DNA of 64,000 bases from Streptomyces lincolnensis. GTDB lineage: Bacteria; Actinomycetota; Actinomycetes; Streptomycetales; Streptomycetaceae. The stretch covers positions 558,001 to 622,000 of the forward strand of contig NZ_JAIHON010000002.1 of NCBI RefSeq assembly GCF_021173675.1, written 5' to 3'. Shown here piece by piece: positions 8,459-16,305 of the stretch. The notes under the pieces were generated by a model. It saw only the letters and a list, made by a program, of their open reading frames with translations, did not search any database and was not told where the DNA came from. The position numbers and the translations under genes are program-made. Positions within the stretch are counted from its first letter, which is position 1. Every line of letters begins with the position of its first letter.

Positions 8459-9519
8459 GAGAGGGTTCCTTTCCTCGAATTCCCCTGCTGTTTCACGGAG
8501 GGGCCGGCCGTGCAGCCGCACGAGCCGCGGTGGACGAAGGCGCAGGCCAGCCGTATGGTCCGGACGGGCCGGTCCGGAGCGGCGAGACGCTCCAGGAGCA
8601 CCCGGACCGCCTGGGCCCCGATGTCCTTGCTGGGCTGGGCGATCGCGGTGAGCCGGGGGGTGAACAGGTCCGCCCAGGCGAAGTCGTCGAAGCAGCACAG
8701 CGCGATGTCGTCCGGAACGGACAGGCCGTGCTCGCGCAGCGCGCGCAGGGCGCCGAGGGTCATCGCGTTGTTGGCGGTGACCAGTGCGGTCGGCGGCACC
8801 ACCAGGGACAGCAGGGCCGAGGTGGCGCGTCGGCCGCCCTCCGACTCGGAGTCGCCGTGCACCACCAGCCGTTCGTCGTACGGGAGACCGGCGGCGGCGA
8901 GACCGTGCCGGTAGCCGGTGATCCGCTCCCTGGTGGTGCTCAGCCCCGGTCGGCCCGCGACCAGGCCGATGCGCCGGTGGCCGAGACCGGTGAGGTGACC
9001 GACCAGCTCGGCCGTCGGTTCGGCGCTGTCGGCGCACACCTGGTCGAAACGCGGCCCGTCGTCCTCAGGAGAGTCGACCACCCGGTCCAGGAACACGGCC
9101 GGGACGTCGTGGCGCCGCAGGTAGGAGACGAGCGCGCGCGGATCCGCGGAGGGCGCGACGATCATGCCGTCCACCCGGCGCTCGTGCAGGAGCTGGACGA
9201 CCTTGCGCTCGTGCTCGGGATCGTCGTGCGGATCGGCGATGAGCAGGCTGTAGCCCTGTTCCAGGGCGGCCGCCTCGACACCCTGGAGGATCTCCGTGAA
9301 GTACGGGTTGCTGATCGCCGACACCGCGAGCCCGATCGACCGGGTGCGGGAGGTCACCAGGGAACGGGCGAGGGTGTTGGGGGTGTAGCCGAGTTCGTCG
9401 ATGGCGTCCAGCACGGCCTGGCGGGTGTGGGGGAGCACCGGCCGGGTGTCGTTCAGTACGTGCGAGACGGTCGCCACGGACACACCGGCGCTGCGTGCCA
9501 CGTCGGCCATGGTCGGCAT
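8455..9519 (-). CDS. LacI-family transcriptional regulator
   Basis: A 354-residue sugar-responsive repressor. The N-terminal LacI headpiece is MADVARSAGVSVATVSHVLN, and the periplasmic-binding-like core follows (SIGLAVSAISNPYFTEILQG, and DIALCCFDDFAWADLFTPRLT). The ATG at 9517-9519 is chosen because GGGAG lies just upstream; an ATG three codons later is possible. The C-terminus has CAFVHRGSCGC, typical of the subgroup. The gene is translationally coupled to the PfkB kinase. A 26-bp perfect palindrome 52 bp upstream, overlapping a likely -35, is its probable operator, so autorepression is expected. The inducer sugar is unknown. Confidence 0.94.
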   Translation of the reverse strand: MPTMADVARSAGVSVATVSHVLNDTRPVLPHTRQAVLDAIDELGYTPNTLARSLVTSRTRSIGLAVSAISNPYFTEILQGVEAAALEQGYSLLIADPHDDPEHERKVVQLLHERRVDGMIVAPSADPRALVSYLRRHDVPAVFLDRVVDSPEDDGPRFDQVCADSAEPTAELVGHLTGLGHRRIGLVAGRPGLSTTRERITGYRHGLAAAGLPYDERLVVHGDSESEGGRRATSALLSLVVPPTALVTANNAMTLGALRALREHGLSVPDDIALCCFDDFAWADLFTPRLTAIAQPSKDIGAQAVRVLLERLAAPDRPVRTIRLACAFVHRGSCGCTAGPSVKQQGNSRKGTLS

Positions 9520-9570
9520 GGCACTCCCTTCCCGGTACGGCACCGGGAAGTTATCGCATCCGGGGAGGGA

Positions 9571-9596
9571 CGTAAACGCTTGCGCAAGCGTTTACG
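9571..9596. promoter_or_regulatory. LacI-family operator (26-bp perfect palindrome)
   Basis: The 26 bases read identically on both strands, with the core AACGCTTGCGCAAGCGTT centred at 9583/9584. This is the form expected for a LacI-family operator with a central CG. It lies 52 bp before the LacI start and overlaps a GTTTAC -35-like element (16 bp upstream of GATAAC), so binding would block transcription of the regulator-kinase operon. Confidence 0.85.
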
Positions 9597-9666
9597 CACC
9601 GTCACTCCCACACCCACTCCCACTCGCACCCCTCTCCCGCTGCCACTCCTGCTCGTACTGCTACTC
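9597..9666. repeat. Low-complexity GGAGT/GGGTGTGG-type tract
   Basis: Directly after the stop of the HTH gene, the minus strand carries about 60 bases of degenerate 5-6-nt units such as GGAGTA, GCAGTA, GGAGTG and GGTGTG. It is a simple-sequence tract separating the HTH gene from the LacI operator; no function is evident. Confidence 0.5.
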
Positions 9667-10623
9667 CTACTCCCAGTCCCAGGCGATCCCCACGATCCCC
9701 GACCGCACCCGCGGCTCGACCAGGTGCACGGAGTGGTGCCGCCCCGTGAGGGCCAGCTCCTGGCGTCCGCTGCGGGGCGCCGCCGCCGAGTGCTGGGCGA
9801 ACCGGTGGCAGCGCGCGGGCAGCGCGTTCTCGTCGAACCGCACCTGGAGCACGTACTGCCCGCCGGCCGGCCCGAACCCCCGGACGTACTCGCGGGACAC
9901 ACCCGCCGTGCCGTCCTCGACGCCGTAGCGGAAGAGGAAGGTGTCGCCGGCCCGCAGCCGGGTGTCGAAGAGGAGCTCCGCCACCAGGATCCCGGTGTCG
10001 TGGTGCGAACGCACGCGGCCGGTACGGCAGTTGTCCAGCGCGTGCACGGCCATGCGCTCCGGCGCGCACCCCGGGTCGCCGTGGTGGACGGCGACGAAGC
10101 GGTCGACGCCGTCGCGGTGGGCCCGCACGATGTGGTGCGACTCGCGCCCCGCCAGCTCGCGGCGCGCCCCGATGCGGACGCGTTCGTGGTGGCCCAGGGT
10201 GTGCAGCCCGCCGTCGGGCGGACAGTCCAGCTCGGCCAGCAGCTGCTCCAGGACGTCCGAGGCGGCCACCAGGGAGCGGTAGGTGCGGGCGGCGGGGCGC
10301 TGTGCGCCCGTGCTCTCGTCGGCCCGCGCGAGCAGCCGGATCAGCGACTCCTCCGGCAGCTGAAGGATCTCCTCCAGGGCCCGCACGGCCCGCAGGGACT
10401 CCGGACGCTGCGGGCGCCGGGCGCCCTGCTGCCAGTAACTCAGGCTCGTGACGCCGACCTTGACCCCGTGGCGTGACAGATGGTGCTGGACGCGCTGGAG
10501 CGGCAGACCGCGGGCGGCGATCGCGGCCCGCAGGGCGACGTGGAAGGGGCCGCCGCGCAGGGCCGAGTCCAGTTCCGCGGTGACGTCGTCGGCGACGTCC
10601 GCGTGCTGTGGGGCGTGCGGCAT
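9667..10623 (-). CDS. Helix-turn-helix (XRE-like) protein of unknown function
   Basis: A 318-residue protein I cannot name. The N-terminal 80 residues look like a Cro/XRE helix-turn-helix (HVALRAAIAARGLPLQRVQHHL, then GVTSLSYWQQGARRPQRPES). A helical linker follows. A C-terminal beta-rich domain of about 190 residues is rich in His and Arg (HHERVRIGARRELAGRESHHIV, FVAVHHGDPGC) and resembles no enzyme I can identify. The ATG at 10621-10623 has AAAGG about 8 bp upstream. A promoter TTGTCG-N17-TTCAAT lies about 130 bp before it. It is probably a transcriptional regulator with a ligand-binding C-terminus, but this is inference from the HTH alone. Confidence 0.75.
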   Translation of the reverse strand: MPHAPQHADVADDVTAELDSALRGGPFHVALRAAIAARGLPLQRVQHHLSRHGVKVGVTSLSYWQQGARRPQRPESLRAVRALEEILQLPEESLIRLLARADESTGAQRPAARTYRSLVAASDVLEQLLAELDCPPDGGLHTLGHHERVRIGARRELAGRESHHIVRAHRDGVDRFVAVHHGDPGCAPERMAVHALDNCRTGRVRSHHDTGILVAELLFDTRLRAGDTFLFRYGVEDGTAGVSREYVRGFGPAGGQYVLQVRFDENALPARCHRFAQHSAAAPRSGRQELALTGRHHSVHLVEPRVRSGIVGIAWDWE

Positions 10624-10752
10624 GCAGGGGCCTTTCTGTGAATGTGAAGGTGCACAACGGTTGGTCAGGCCGTTCGCGGACATGCGGGGCCGTGCCGACG
10701 CCGGGGGTCTTCACATCCGTACGCCGTCGTTCAGGGCCCCGAGTTCCCCCGC

Positions 10753-10784
10753 ATTGAAGCGTGTTGACCTAGTCCCGACAACAC
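10753..10784 (-). promoter_or_regulatory. Candidate promoter of the HTH gene with an inverted repeat
   Basis: On the minus strand TTGTCG (10776-10781), 17 bp and TTCAAT (10753-10758) form a HrdB-like promoter. GTGTTG and CAACAC (10761-10766 and 10779-10784) form 6-bp inverted arms with a 12-bp spacer over the same stretch and could be an operator. Confidence 0.4.
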
Positions 10785-10832
10785 CTGATGCCCAACCGGG
10801 GCACACTCCTGGCCGACTTCGGGCCCGTCGCC

Positions 10833-11207
10833 TCAGGACGCGCTCCCCGTCCCGTTCTCGCCCAGCACCTCTCTGATCGCGCGTGCGGACAGCGCCGACT
10901 TGTGAAGGAAACCGCGGGCCGGGCTGGCGGCGACGAGTTCCTGGAAGTCCTCCAGGGAATGCGTGGAGATCAGGACGATGACCGAGGAGACACGGCGGGC
11001 CAGTTCGGCCGCGACGTCCAGGCCGCTCTCGCCGTCGAGGTCGAGGTCCACCAGGACGACGTCCGGGACCAGCTCCGTGGCCCGTGAGAGGGCTTCCGCG
11101 CCCGACGAGGCGACGCCGACGACAGGGATCCCGTCGCGTTCCAGCAGCGTGCGCGCGGCCTCCAGGAACCGGGCGCTGTCATCCACGATGAGACAGCGCA
11201 GGGACAT
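10833..11207 (-). CDS. Receiver-only response regulator
   Basis: A 124-residue stand-alone receiver (CheY-like) domain with no output domain. The acidic pair is in LIVDDSARF, the phospho-acceptor Asp is in DVVLVDLDLDGESGLD, the switch Thr is in LISTHS, and the conserved Lys is in FLHKSAL, so it looks phosphorylatable. The ATG at 11205-11207 begins MSLRCLIVDD; the SD is weak. Divergent from it is an orphan solute-binding lipoprotein, and a histidine kinase and a full response regulator lie 2-5 kb away. It may be a phosphate sink or relay for that kinase, or act by protein binding. An 18-bp palindrome lies between it and the divergent gene. Confidence 0.88.
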   Translation of the reverse strand: MSLRCLIVDDSARFLEAARTLLERDGIPVVGVASSGAEALSRATELVPDVVLVDLDLDGESGLDVAAELARRVSSVIVLISTHSLEDFQELVAASPARGFLHKSALSARAIREVLGENGTGSAS

Positions 11208-11240
11208 GCTGCCAGCGTGCCGACCGACCGGTGATTGCGC

Positions 11241-11258
11241 TTTCCGGCTAGCCGGAAA
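11241..11258. promoter_or_regulatory. 18-bp perfect palindrome with CTAG core
   Basis: TTTCCGGCTAGCCGGAAA is a perfect palindrome 34 bp upstream of the receiver-only gene and 157 bp upstream of the divergent binding-protein gene. Its 13-base core TTCCGGCTAGCCG recurs at 16235-16247 upstream of the NarL-type regulator. CTAG is rare in Streptomyces DNA. It is a good candidate operator for the island's own regulator. Confidence 0.65.
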
Positions 11259-11414
11259 AGATCGGGGCCCGGCGATACCGGTCACCTGGTACGTGCCCAA
11301 GTGCTGTGCCGAATCCACCGTTTCGTACGGACCCGGCGCCGCGGGGCGTCACGGGGGGTAGCGTGGTGTCCGCCCTGGGGAGGCCGCGAACGTCCGGTCG
11401 AGTGGGGGTGCGCG

Positions 11415-12797
11415 ATGAAGGCGTCGCAGAGGGACCACGGACTCCGCCGGATCCCCCGGATCCTGGCCTCGGGGACGGTGGCAGCGGCCCTGCTGCTGGC
11501 CGGATGCGGTGGCGGGAGCGAGGGCGACGACAGGCGGCGGGCGCGGGGGGACACGACCTGCGACGGCAGGATCGAGGGCACCGCGTACATCACGGTGTGG
11601 TTCCACGCGGGACCGAGCGGCGAGTACAACACGCTGCGGCGCCAGGTCGAGGACTTCAACAGGACGCAGCGGCAGGTACGGGTAGAGCTCGTCACCCTGC
11701 CCGAGCAGCGGCCGTACAACGAACTGGTGCTCTCCGCCGCGGCCAGCGGCGATCTGCCGGACCTGCTCGACTTCGACGGGCCGCGGCTGTACAGCTACGC
11801 CTGGTCCGGCGAGCTCAGGCCGATGGACTCCTGCGTCCCCGAGCGCCTCCGCGACGATCTGCTGCCCTCGATCCTCCGGCAGGGCACCTACGAGGAGCGG
11901 CTGTACGGCCTCGGCACCTTCGACTCGGGCATGGGTCTGTACGTACGGCCGTCGGTCCTGAAGGAGGCCGGGGTCCGCGTCCCCCGGGGGATCGAGGACG
12001 CCTGGACGGCCGAGGAGCTGACCGGCGTCCTGCGCACCCTTCGCGAGCGGGGGCACCCGACACCGCTCGACCTCGGGCTCGTCCACGTGCGGCCCGGCGA
12101 GGAGTGGCCCGCGTACGGCTTCGCGCCCGCGGTGTGGTCGGCGGGCGGTGATCTCATCGAACCGAGAACGTTCCGCACGGCCGACGGGTTCCTCAACGGT
12201 CCCGAGTCGGTCAGGGCGCTCACCGTCCTCCAGAACTGGGTCCGGGAAGGGCTGGTCGAACCCGGGAAGGGCGACGAGCGGGCCTTCCTCGAAGGCCGCA
12301 GCGTCATGTCCTGGACCGGCCACTGGTGGTACCCGGACTACAGCAGGGCCTTCCCCGACGACGTGGCGATCGTGCCCCTGCCCGACTTCGGTGAGGGCAC
12401 GGTGACCGGCATGGGCTCCTGGCAGTGGGGCGTTCCGGCGGGCGACGCCGACGGGGACGCCGTCTGGCGCTTCCTCGACCATCTGCTGAAGCCGGAGCAG
12501 GTGCACCGGATGACCACGGCCAACGGCGCCGTACCGGCCACGAACAGCGCGGTGAAGCTGTCGGCGAGGTACCGGGCCGGTGGCGCCGAGCACCTGTTCA
12601 TCGAGCAACTGCGAAGCGGCGTGGCACGCCCCCGGCCGCAGACACCCGCCTACCCCGCCGTCACCGAGGCCTTCGCCGGGGCCTTCCGGAAGATCATGAT
12701 CGACGGGGCGCCGGTGCGGGCCACCCTCGACGCGGCGGCCGAGGCCATCGACAAGGACCTCGCCGCCCACGACGGCTATCCGCGGAGCGGGCCGTGA
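11415..12797 (+). CDS. Sugar-type ABC solute-binding lipoprotein without a linked transporter
   Basis: A 460-residue family-1 extracellular solute-binding protein. The lipoprotein signal is clear: Lys/Arg start, then a hydrophobic stretch to LLLAGCGGG with the lipobox Cys near residue 33. The mature part has family-1 patterns such as ITVWFHAGPSGEYNTLRRQVEDF (a 40-residue N-terminal lobe start), YNELVLSAAASGDLPDLLDFDGP and MGSWQWGVPAGDAD. The ATG at 11415 follows a GGGGGTG stretch. No permease or ATPase gene is next to it; a histidine kinase follows 237 bp downstream. It could use a shared ATPase and distant permeases, or present ligand to the kinase. The ligand is unknown. Confidence 0.9.
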   Translation: MKASQRDHGLRRIPRILASGTVAAALLLAGCGGGSEGDDRRRARGDTTCDGRIEGTAYITVWFHAGPSGEYNTLRRQVEDFNRTQRQVRVELVTLPEQRPYNELVLSAAASGDLPDLLDFDGPRLYSYAWSGELRPMDSCVPERLRDDLLPSILRQGTYEERLYGLGTFDSGMGLYVRPSVLKEAGVRVPRGIEDAWTAEELTGVLRTLRERGHPTPLDLGLVHVRPGEEWPAYGFAPAVWSAGGDLIEPRTFRTADGFLNGPESVRALTVLQNWVREGLVEPGKGDERAFLEGRSVMSWTGHWWYPDYSRAFPDDVAIVPLPDFGEGTVTGMGSWQWGVPAGDADGDAVWRFLDHLLKPEQVHRMTTANGAVPATNSAVKLSARYRAGGAEHLFIEQLRSGVARPRPQTPAYPAVTEAFAGAFRKIMIDGAPVRATLDAAAEAIDKDLAAHDGYPRSGP

Positions 12798-12850
12798 CCC
12801 GCGCCGTCCCGGTGGTCCAGGGTGCCAGGGGCCCGCCCGCCCGGACACCC

Positions 12851-12883
12851 AAGGCTTCGGCCCGACGAGGGCTCCGAAGCCTT
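12851..12883 (+). terminator. Hairpin between the binding protein and kinase genes
   Basis: AAGGCTTCGG (12851-12860) pairs perfectly with CCGAAGCCTT (12874-12883) across a 13-nt loop. It lies 54 bp after the binding-protein stop and has no U tract, so it may be a terminator, an attenuator or an RNA-stabilising element. Confidence 0.5.
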
Positions 12884-12963
12884 CAGCCGCGTTTCCGCCG
12901 CGCTGTCCGCCGCGCCCTCCGGCGCTTTCCGTCCTCCCCGCCGAGCCCGACCAGGTGGTGCGC

Positions 12964-13023
12964 ATGACCGACGTCGACGGCACGATCCCCGCCCACGCGG
13001 ACAACCCGGACACCGGGCGGTGA
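12964..13023 (+). CDS. Possible 19-residue leader ORF upstream of the histidine kinase
   Basis: An ATG with GGTGG just upstream opens a 19-codon frame (MTDVDGTIPAHADNPDTGR) whose TGA lies 10 bp before the kinase ATG. The TGA itself is part of the TGAGGAG sequence that serves as the kinase SD. It could couple translation to the kinase or be a chance frame in GC-rich DNA. No homology is recognised. Confidence 0.25.
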   Translation: MTDVDGTIPAHADNPDTGR

Positions 13024-13033
13024 GGAGCCGGCC

Positions 13034-15802
13034 ATGTGCCCCTCACCGCCGAGACGAGGCGTTCCGGCCCCGCTCCGCTTCCTGACGGGACGCCCGGGGC
13101 GTCCCCCGCTCCTGGCCCGGCTGCGGGTCGGCCGGAAGCTGATGCTCCTCGTGCTGCTGCCGGTGACCGGACTGCTGGCCTTCACCGCCTTCAGCGGTGT
13201 GGGGCAGTGGCAGGAGGCGCGGACGCTGCGGGAGTTCCACACCGCGACCGAGGTGTCCTTCGCGACGACCGAGGTCTCCGACGCCGTCGCACGGGAGCGG
13301 AACGCCGCCGTCCAGGTCCTGCTGCGGCCCGGACCGGCCGCCCTGGCGGAGCGGACCGAGGCCGAACGGGCCACCGGCCGGACGCTGGAGCGTGCCGTCG
13401 ACCGGGCCGGCGCCCGGACCGGGCCCGATGTCGCCGGCACGCTCGACGCCGTCGGCCGTCGACTGCACGCCCTCCGGGTCCAGACGGGCACCGGCTCGCT
13501 CGGCACGCGCGCGGTGACGGACAGGTACGCGACCATCGAGGACACGCTGCTCGACACCGTCGCCGTCCTCGAGTCCGGCCGCCCCACCAGGGCCTCCGGT
13601 CGCGCGGCCGACGCCCATGTGGCGCTCCTGCGGGCCGTCGAGGCCGCCGAACGGGAGCGGGTGGAGCTGGCGGTCCTGCTCGACGCCCCCGCCGCCGAGC
13701 GGCCCACCGGGGCGGGCCGCTGGCCCGCGCTGGAGGACGCCCAGCTCAGGACGTTCCAGCAGAACACCACGGACGAGCTGCGGGCCGCGGTGTACGCCAC
13801 GAAGTTCCAGGCTCCGGGGCGGGCCGTCCGCCGGGTCCGCGACATGCTCGCCACCGCGGACCCCGCCACCGCCCACTGGCCCTCGTACGAACGCTGGACG
13901 GCCGACTCCGCGGCCCGCGTCGACGCGCTGCGCGGCATCCAGGACCGGGCCGCGCGCGACCTCGCCGACACGGCGGGCAGGGACCGCCGCACCGCCGAGA
14001 CCCACGCCGAGCGCGACCTCGCCGCCTCCCTGGCCGTCCTGGCCGTCGTCACGGTCCTCGCGCTGACGCTGCGACGGTCGATCACCCGCCCCCTCGGCGA
14101 GGTCTCCGCGGGCGCCCGGGCCCTGTCGTCCGGCGATCTCTCGTACGACATCCGGTACGCCGGGCGCGACGAACTCGGCGATGTCGCCGACACCTTCCGC
14201 GAGCTGCGGGTGACCACCGAGCGGCTGGCCGGCGAGATCCGCGCCATGAACAAGGCGATCGACGACAACCGGCTCGAACACCGTGCCGACGTGGCCTCCT
14301 TCGACGGCACCTGGGCCCAGCTGCTCGGTGGCATGAACGGCACCATGGCGTCCTTCTCGGCGGCGCACGGGCGGCGCCGGAAGGCCGAACAGGAGCTGGA
14401 GAGCATCTTCAACCTCTCCCTGGACCTGCTGTGCATCAGCGGACTCGACGGGTACTTCAAGCGGGTCAATCCGGCTTTCCAACGCACCCTGGGGTACCCG
14501 GTCGACGCCCTCCTGGCCAAGCCGTTCGTGGCGTTCGTGCACGAGGAGGACCGGGCGGGCACCCGCGAGACCTTCCTGCGCCTGGAGAGCGGCGCCGACG
14601 TGATCGAGTTCGAGAACCGCTATCTGCGCGCGGACGGCACCGAGTGCTGGCTCCAGTGGAGCGCGCGGCCGGTCCCCGAGGAGGGCCTCATCTACGCCGC
14701 CGCCCGTGACGTCACCGAGAGCCGCCGGACCGCCCGGGAGCAGGCCGCGCTGCGCCGGGTCGCCACCCTGGTCGCCCGTGGCGCCCCGCCGTCCCAGGTG
14801 TTCGCGAGGGTGGCGGAGGAGGTCGGCGGCCTGCTGGACACCACCGCCGCCGTCCTCAGGCACGAGCCCGACGGCAGTCGTACGGTGCTCGGGACCGCGC
14901 ACGGGATCTCCCGGGAGGTCGAGTCGGCCACGCGCGAGGCGCGCCGTGCGGCGGGACAGAAGGTGGTCCAGGAGGTGGCGCGGACCCGGCGCGCGGCCCA
15001 TGTGGGCCACGCCGTGGGCGCGCCGATCGTCGTGGACGACCGGATCTGGGGCTTCGTCGTCGCGGCCTCCCCGCTCAAGGTCCTGCCGGCCGGGACCGAG
15101 GCGAGACTCGCCGACTTCACCGAACTCGTCGCCACCGCCATCGCCAACGCGGACAGCCGTGCCCAGCTGACGGCCTCACGCGCGCGCGTGGTGGCCGCCG
15201 CCGACGCCTCCCGCCGGCGCATCGAGCGCGATCTGCACGACGGCGTCCAGCAACGGCTCGTCGCGCTCCAACTGGACCTGCGGCTGGCCGAGTCCCTGGT
15301 GCCCGACCCGTCCTCGGAACTCGCCCGGCAGCTCGCCCATGTCGCCAAGGGCCTCGACGACTCCTTCCAGGACCTGCTCCAGGTGGCCCGCGGCATCCAC
15401 CCGGCCATCCTCTCCAAGGGCGGCCTCGGCCCGGCCCTGCGCTCCCTGGCCCGTCGCTCCGCGATCCCGGTGGCGCTCGATCTGCGGCTTCCCGGGACCC
15501 GGTTGCCGGAACAGCTGGAGGTGGCCGCCTACTACGTGACCTCCGAGTCCCTCACCAACGCCGCCAAGCACGCGCACGCGCGCGAGGTGAGCGTCCGGGC
15601 CGGGATCCGGGACGGCCACCTGGAGCTGACCATCCACGACGACGGCGGCGGAGGCGCCGAGCCGGGCCGCGGCTCCGGACTGATCGGCCTGATCGACCGC
15701 GTCGAGGCGATCGGCGGCAAGCTCGTCGTCAGCAGCCCGCCGGGGGACGGCACGACCCTGGACGTGCGGCTGCCGCTGGAGGGTCCCGGAACACAGAGGT
15801 GA
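13034..15802 (+). CDS. Membrane sensor histidine kinase (sensor-HAMP-PAS-GAF-HisKA_3)
   Basis: A 922-residue sensor kinase of the NarX/DesK class. A first membrane helix (about 36-56) and a second (about 330-347) enclose a 270-residue helical extracellular sensor like the nitrate/nitrite-sensing NIT type. HAMP follows (RSITRPLGEVSAGARALSSG). A PAS domain spans about 454-565 (SIFNLSLDLLCISGLDGYF, GYPVDALLAKPF) and a GAF-like domain about 580-715. The HisKA_3 dimerisation helix has the phospho-acceptor His735 in RRRIERDLHDGVQQRLVALQ. The HATPase has the N-box ESLTNAAKHA and the G-box GRGSGLIGLIDRVEAIGG. The ATG has GAGGAG 6 bp upstream. The NarL-type regulator 500 bp downstream is its likely partner, and the upstream binding lipoprotein may feed it ligand. 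Confidence 0.94.
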   Translation: MCPSPPRRGVPAPLRFLTGRPGRPPLLARLRVGRKLMLLVLLPVTGLLAFTAFSGVGQWQEARTLREFHTATEVSFATTEVSDAVARERNAAVQVLLRPGPAALAERTEAERATGRTLERAVDRAGARTGPDVAGTLDAVGRRLHALRVQTGTGSLGTRAVTDRYATIEDTLLDTVAVLESGRPTRASGRAADAHVALLRAVEAAERERVELAVLLDAPAAERPTGAGRWPALEDAQLRTFQQNTTDELRAAVYATKFQAPGRAVRRVRDMLATADPATAHWPSYERWTADSAARVDALRGIQDRAARDLADTAGRDRRTAETHAERDLAASLAVLAVVTVLALTLRRSITRPLGEVSAGARALSSGDLSYDIRYAGRDELGDVADTFRELRVTTERLAGEIRAMNKAIDDNRLEHRADVASFDGTWAQLLGGMNGTMASFSAAHGRRRKAEQELESIFNLSLDLLCISGLDGYFKRVNPAFQRTLGYPVDALLAKPFVAFVHEEDRAGTRETFLRLESGADVIEFENRYLRADGTECWLQWSARPVPEEGLIYAAARDVTESRRTAREQAALRRVATLVARGAPPSQVFARVAEEVGGLLDTTAAVLRHEPDGSRTVLGTAHGISREVESATREARRAAGQKVVQEVARTRRAAHVGHAVGAPIVVDDRIWGFVVAASPLKVLPAGTEARLADFTELVATAIANADSRAQLTASRARVVAAADASRRRIERDLHDGVQQRLVALQLDLRLAESLVPDPSSELARQLAHVAKGLDDSFQDLLQVARGIHPAILSKGGLGPALRSLARRSAIPVALDLRLPGTRLPEQLEVAAYYVTSESLTNAAKHAHAREVSVRAGIRDGHLELTIHDDGGGGAEPGRGSGLIGLIDRVEAIGGKLVVSSPPGDGTTLDVRLPLEGPGTQR

Positions 15803-15950
15803 CCGCCCGGGGTGTACGCCGGGGAGTTGTCCGGACGGGGGAGTTCCGGACGCGGTGACGTGGCGCACACCTCGGGCGGTCGTGGCGGACGGAGAGGCAA
15901 CCGTCCGGTTCCGGGGGAGGGGCGGAACGCACCGCCGCCTTCCTGTCCTG

Positions 15951-16109
15951 CTACGGGCAGGCAGTCCCGCTCCGACCCCGGGCCGCGCGCTTGGCGCGCA
16001 CGATGTCGGAGTCCCGCGGGTCGAGCAGGTCGCGCAGCGTGGACGTCTCGTCGGTGGCCCGGCCGGCCCGCGCCGGTCCGCGTCGCTTCTCGATCCGTGT
16101 CCGCCGCAT
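15951..16109 (-). CDS. Possible small Arg-rich protein
   Basis: A 52-codon frame from an ATG at 16107-16109 ends at 15951. It encodes a basic peptide with a helix-like C-terminal half (TLRDLLDPRDSDIVRAKRAA). It looks more protein-like than the other frames in this gap. GAAGG lies about 12 bp before the ATG. No family is recognised, and it could be a remnant of a larger gene or chance. Confidence 0.25.
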   Translation of the reverse strand: MRRTRIEKRRGPARAGRATDETSTLRDLLDPRDSDIVRAKRAARGRSGTACP

Positions 16110-16234
16110 GTCCCGCAGCCCTTCGACCGATGACCACCGCCTCACTGCCGAAGCGCCGGTCCCTTCGTATCCGCAGTGGGTCGAGCATCCCTCGCCCACG
16201 TCCCCAAGTCGTCACGGCAGGCCCCCAATTCCGC

Positions 16235-16247
16235 TTCCGGCTAGCCG
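16235..16247. promoter_or_regulatory. CTAG-containing 13-mer shared with 11241-11258
   Basis: TTCCGGCTAGCCG is identical to the core of the palindrome between the receiver-only gene and the binding-protein gene. Here the left arm is complete and the right arm is broken (CCGTAC). It lies 59 bp before the response regulator start. This suggests a regulon internal to the island. Confidence 0.6.
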
Positions 16248-16305
16248 TACCCCCGCTCCTCCGGCAGGCTGTTGGGGGCGCACCGCAGGGGACGGGGGCC
16301 GGATC

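Larger units (their letters stand above)
15803..16305. other. 503-bp intergenic region between kinase and response regulator
   Basis: Between the kinase stop and the regulator start I see no confident gene. A weak minus-strand frame lies at 15951-16109. The shared CTAG motif is at 16235-16247, about 60 bp before the regulator start, which suggests that the regulator has its own promoter. The length is unusual for a kinase-regulator pair, which normally overlap. Confidence 0.6.
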
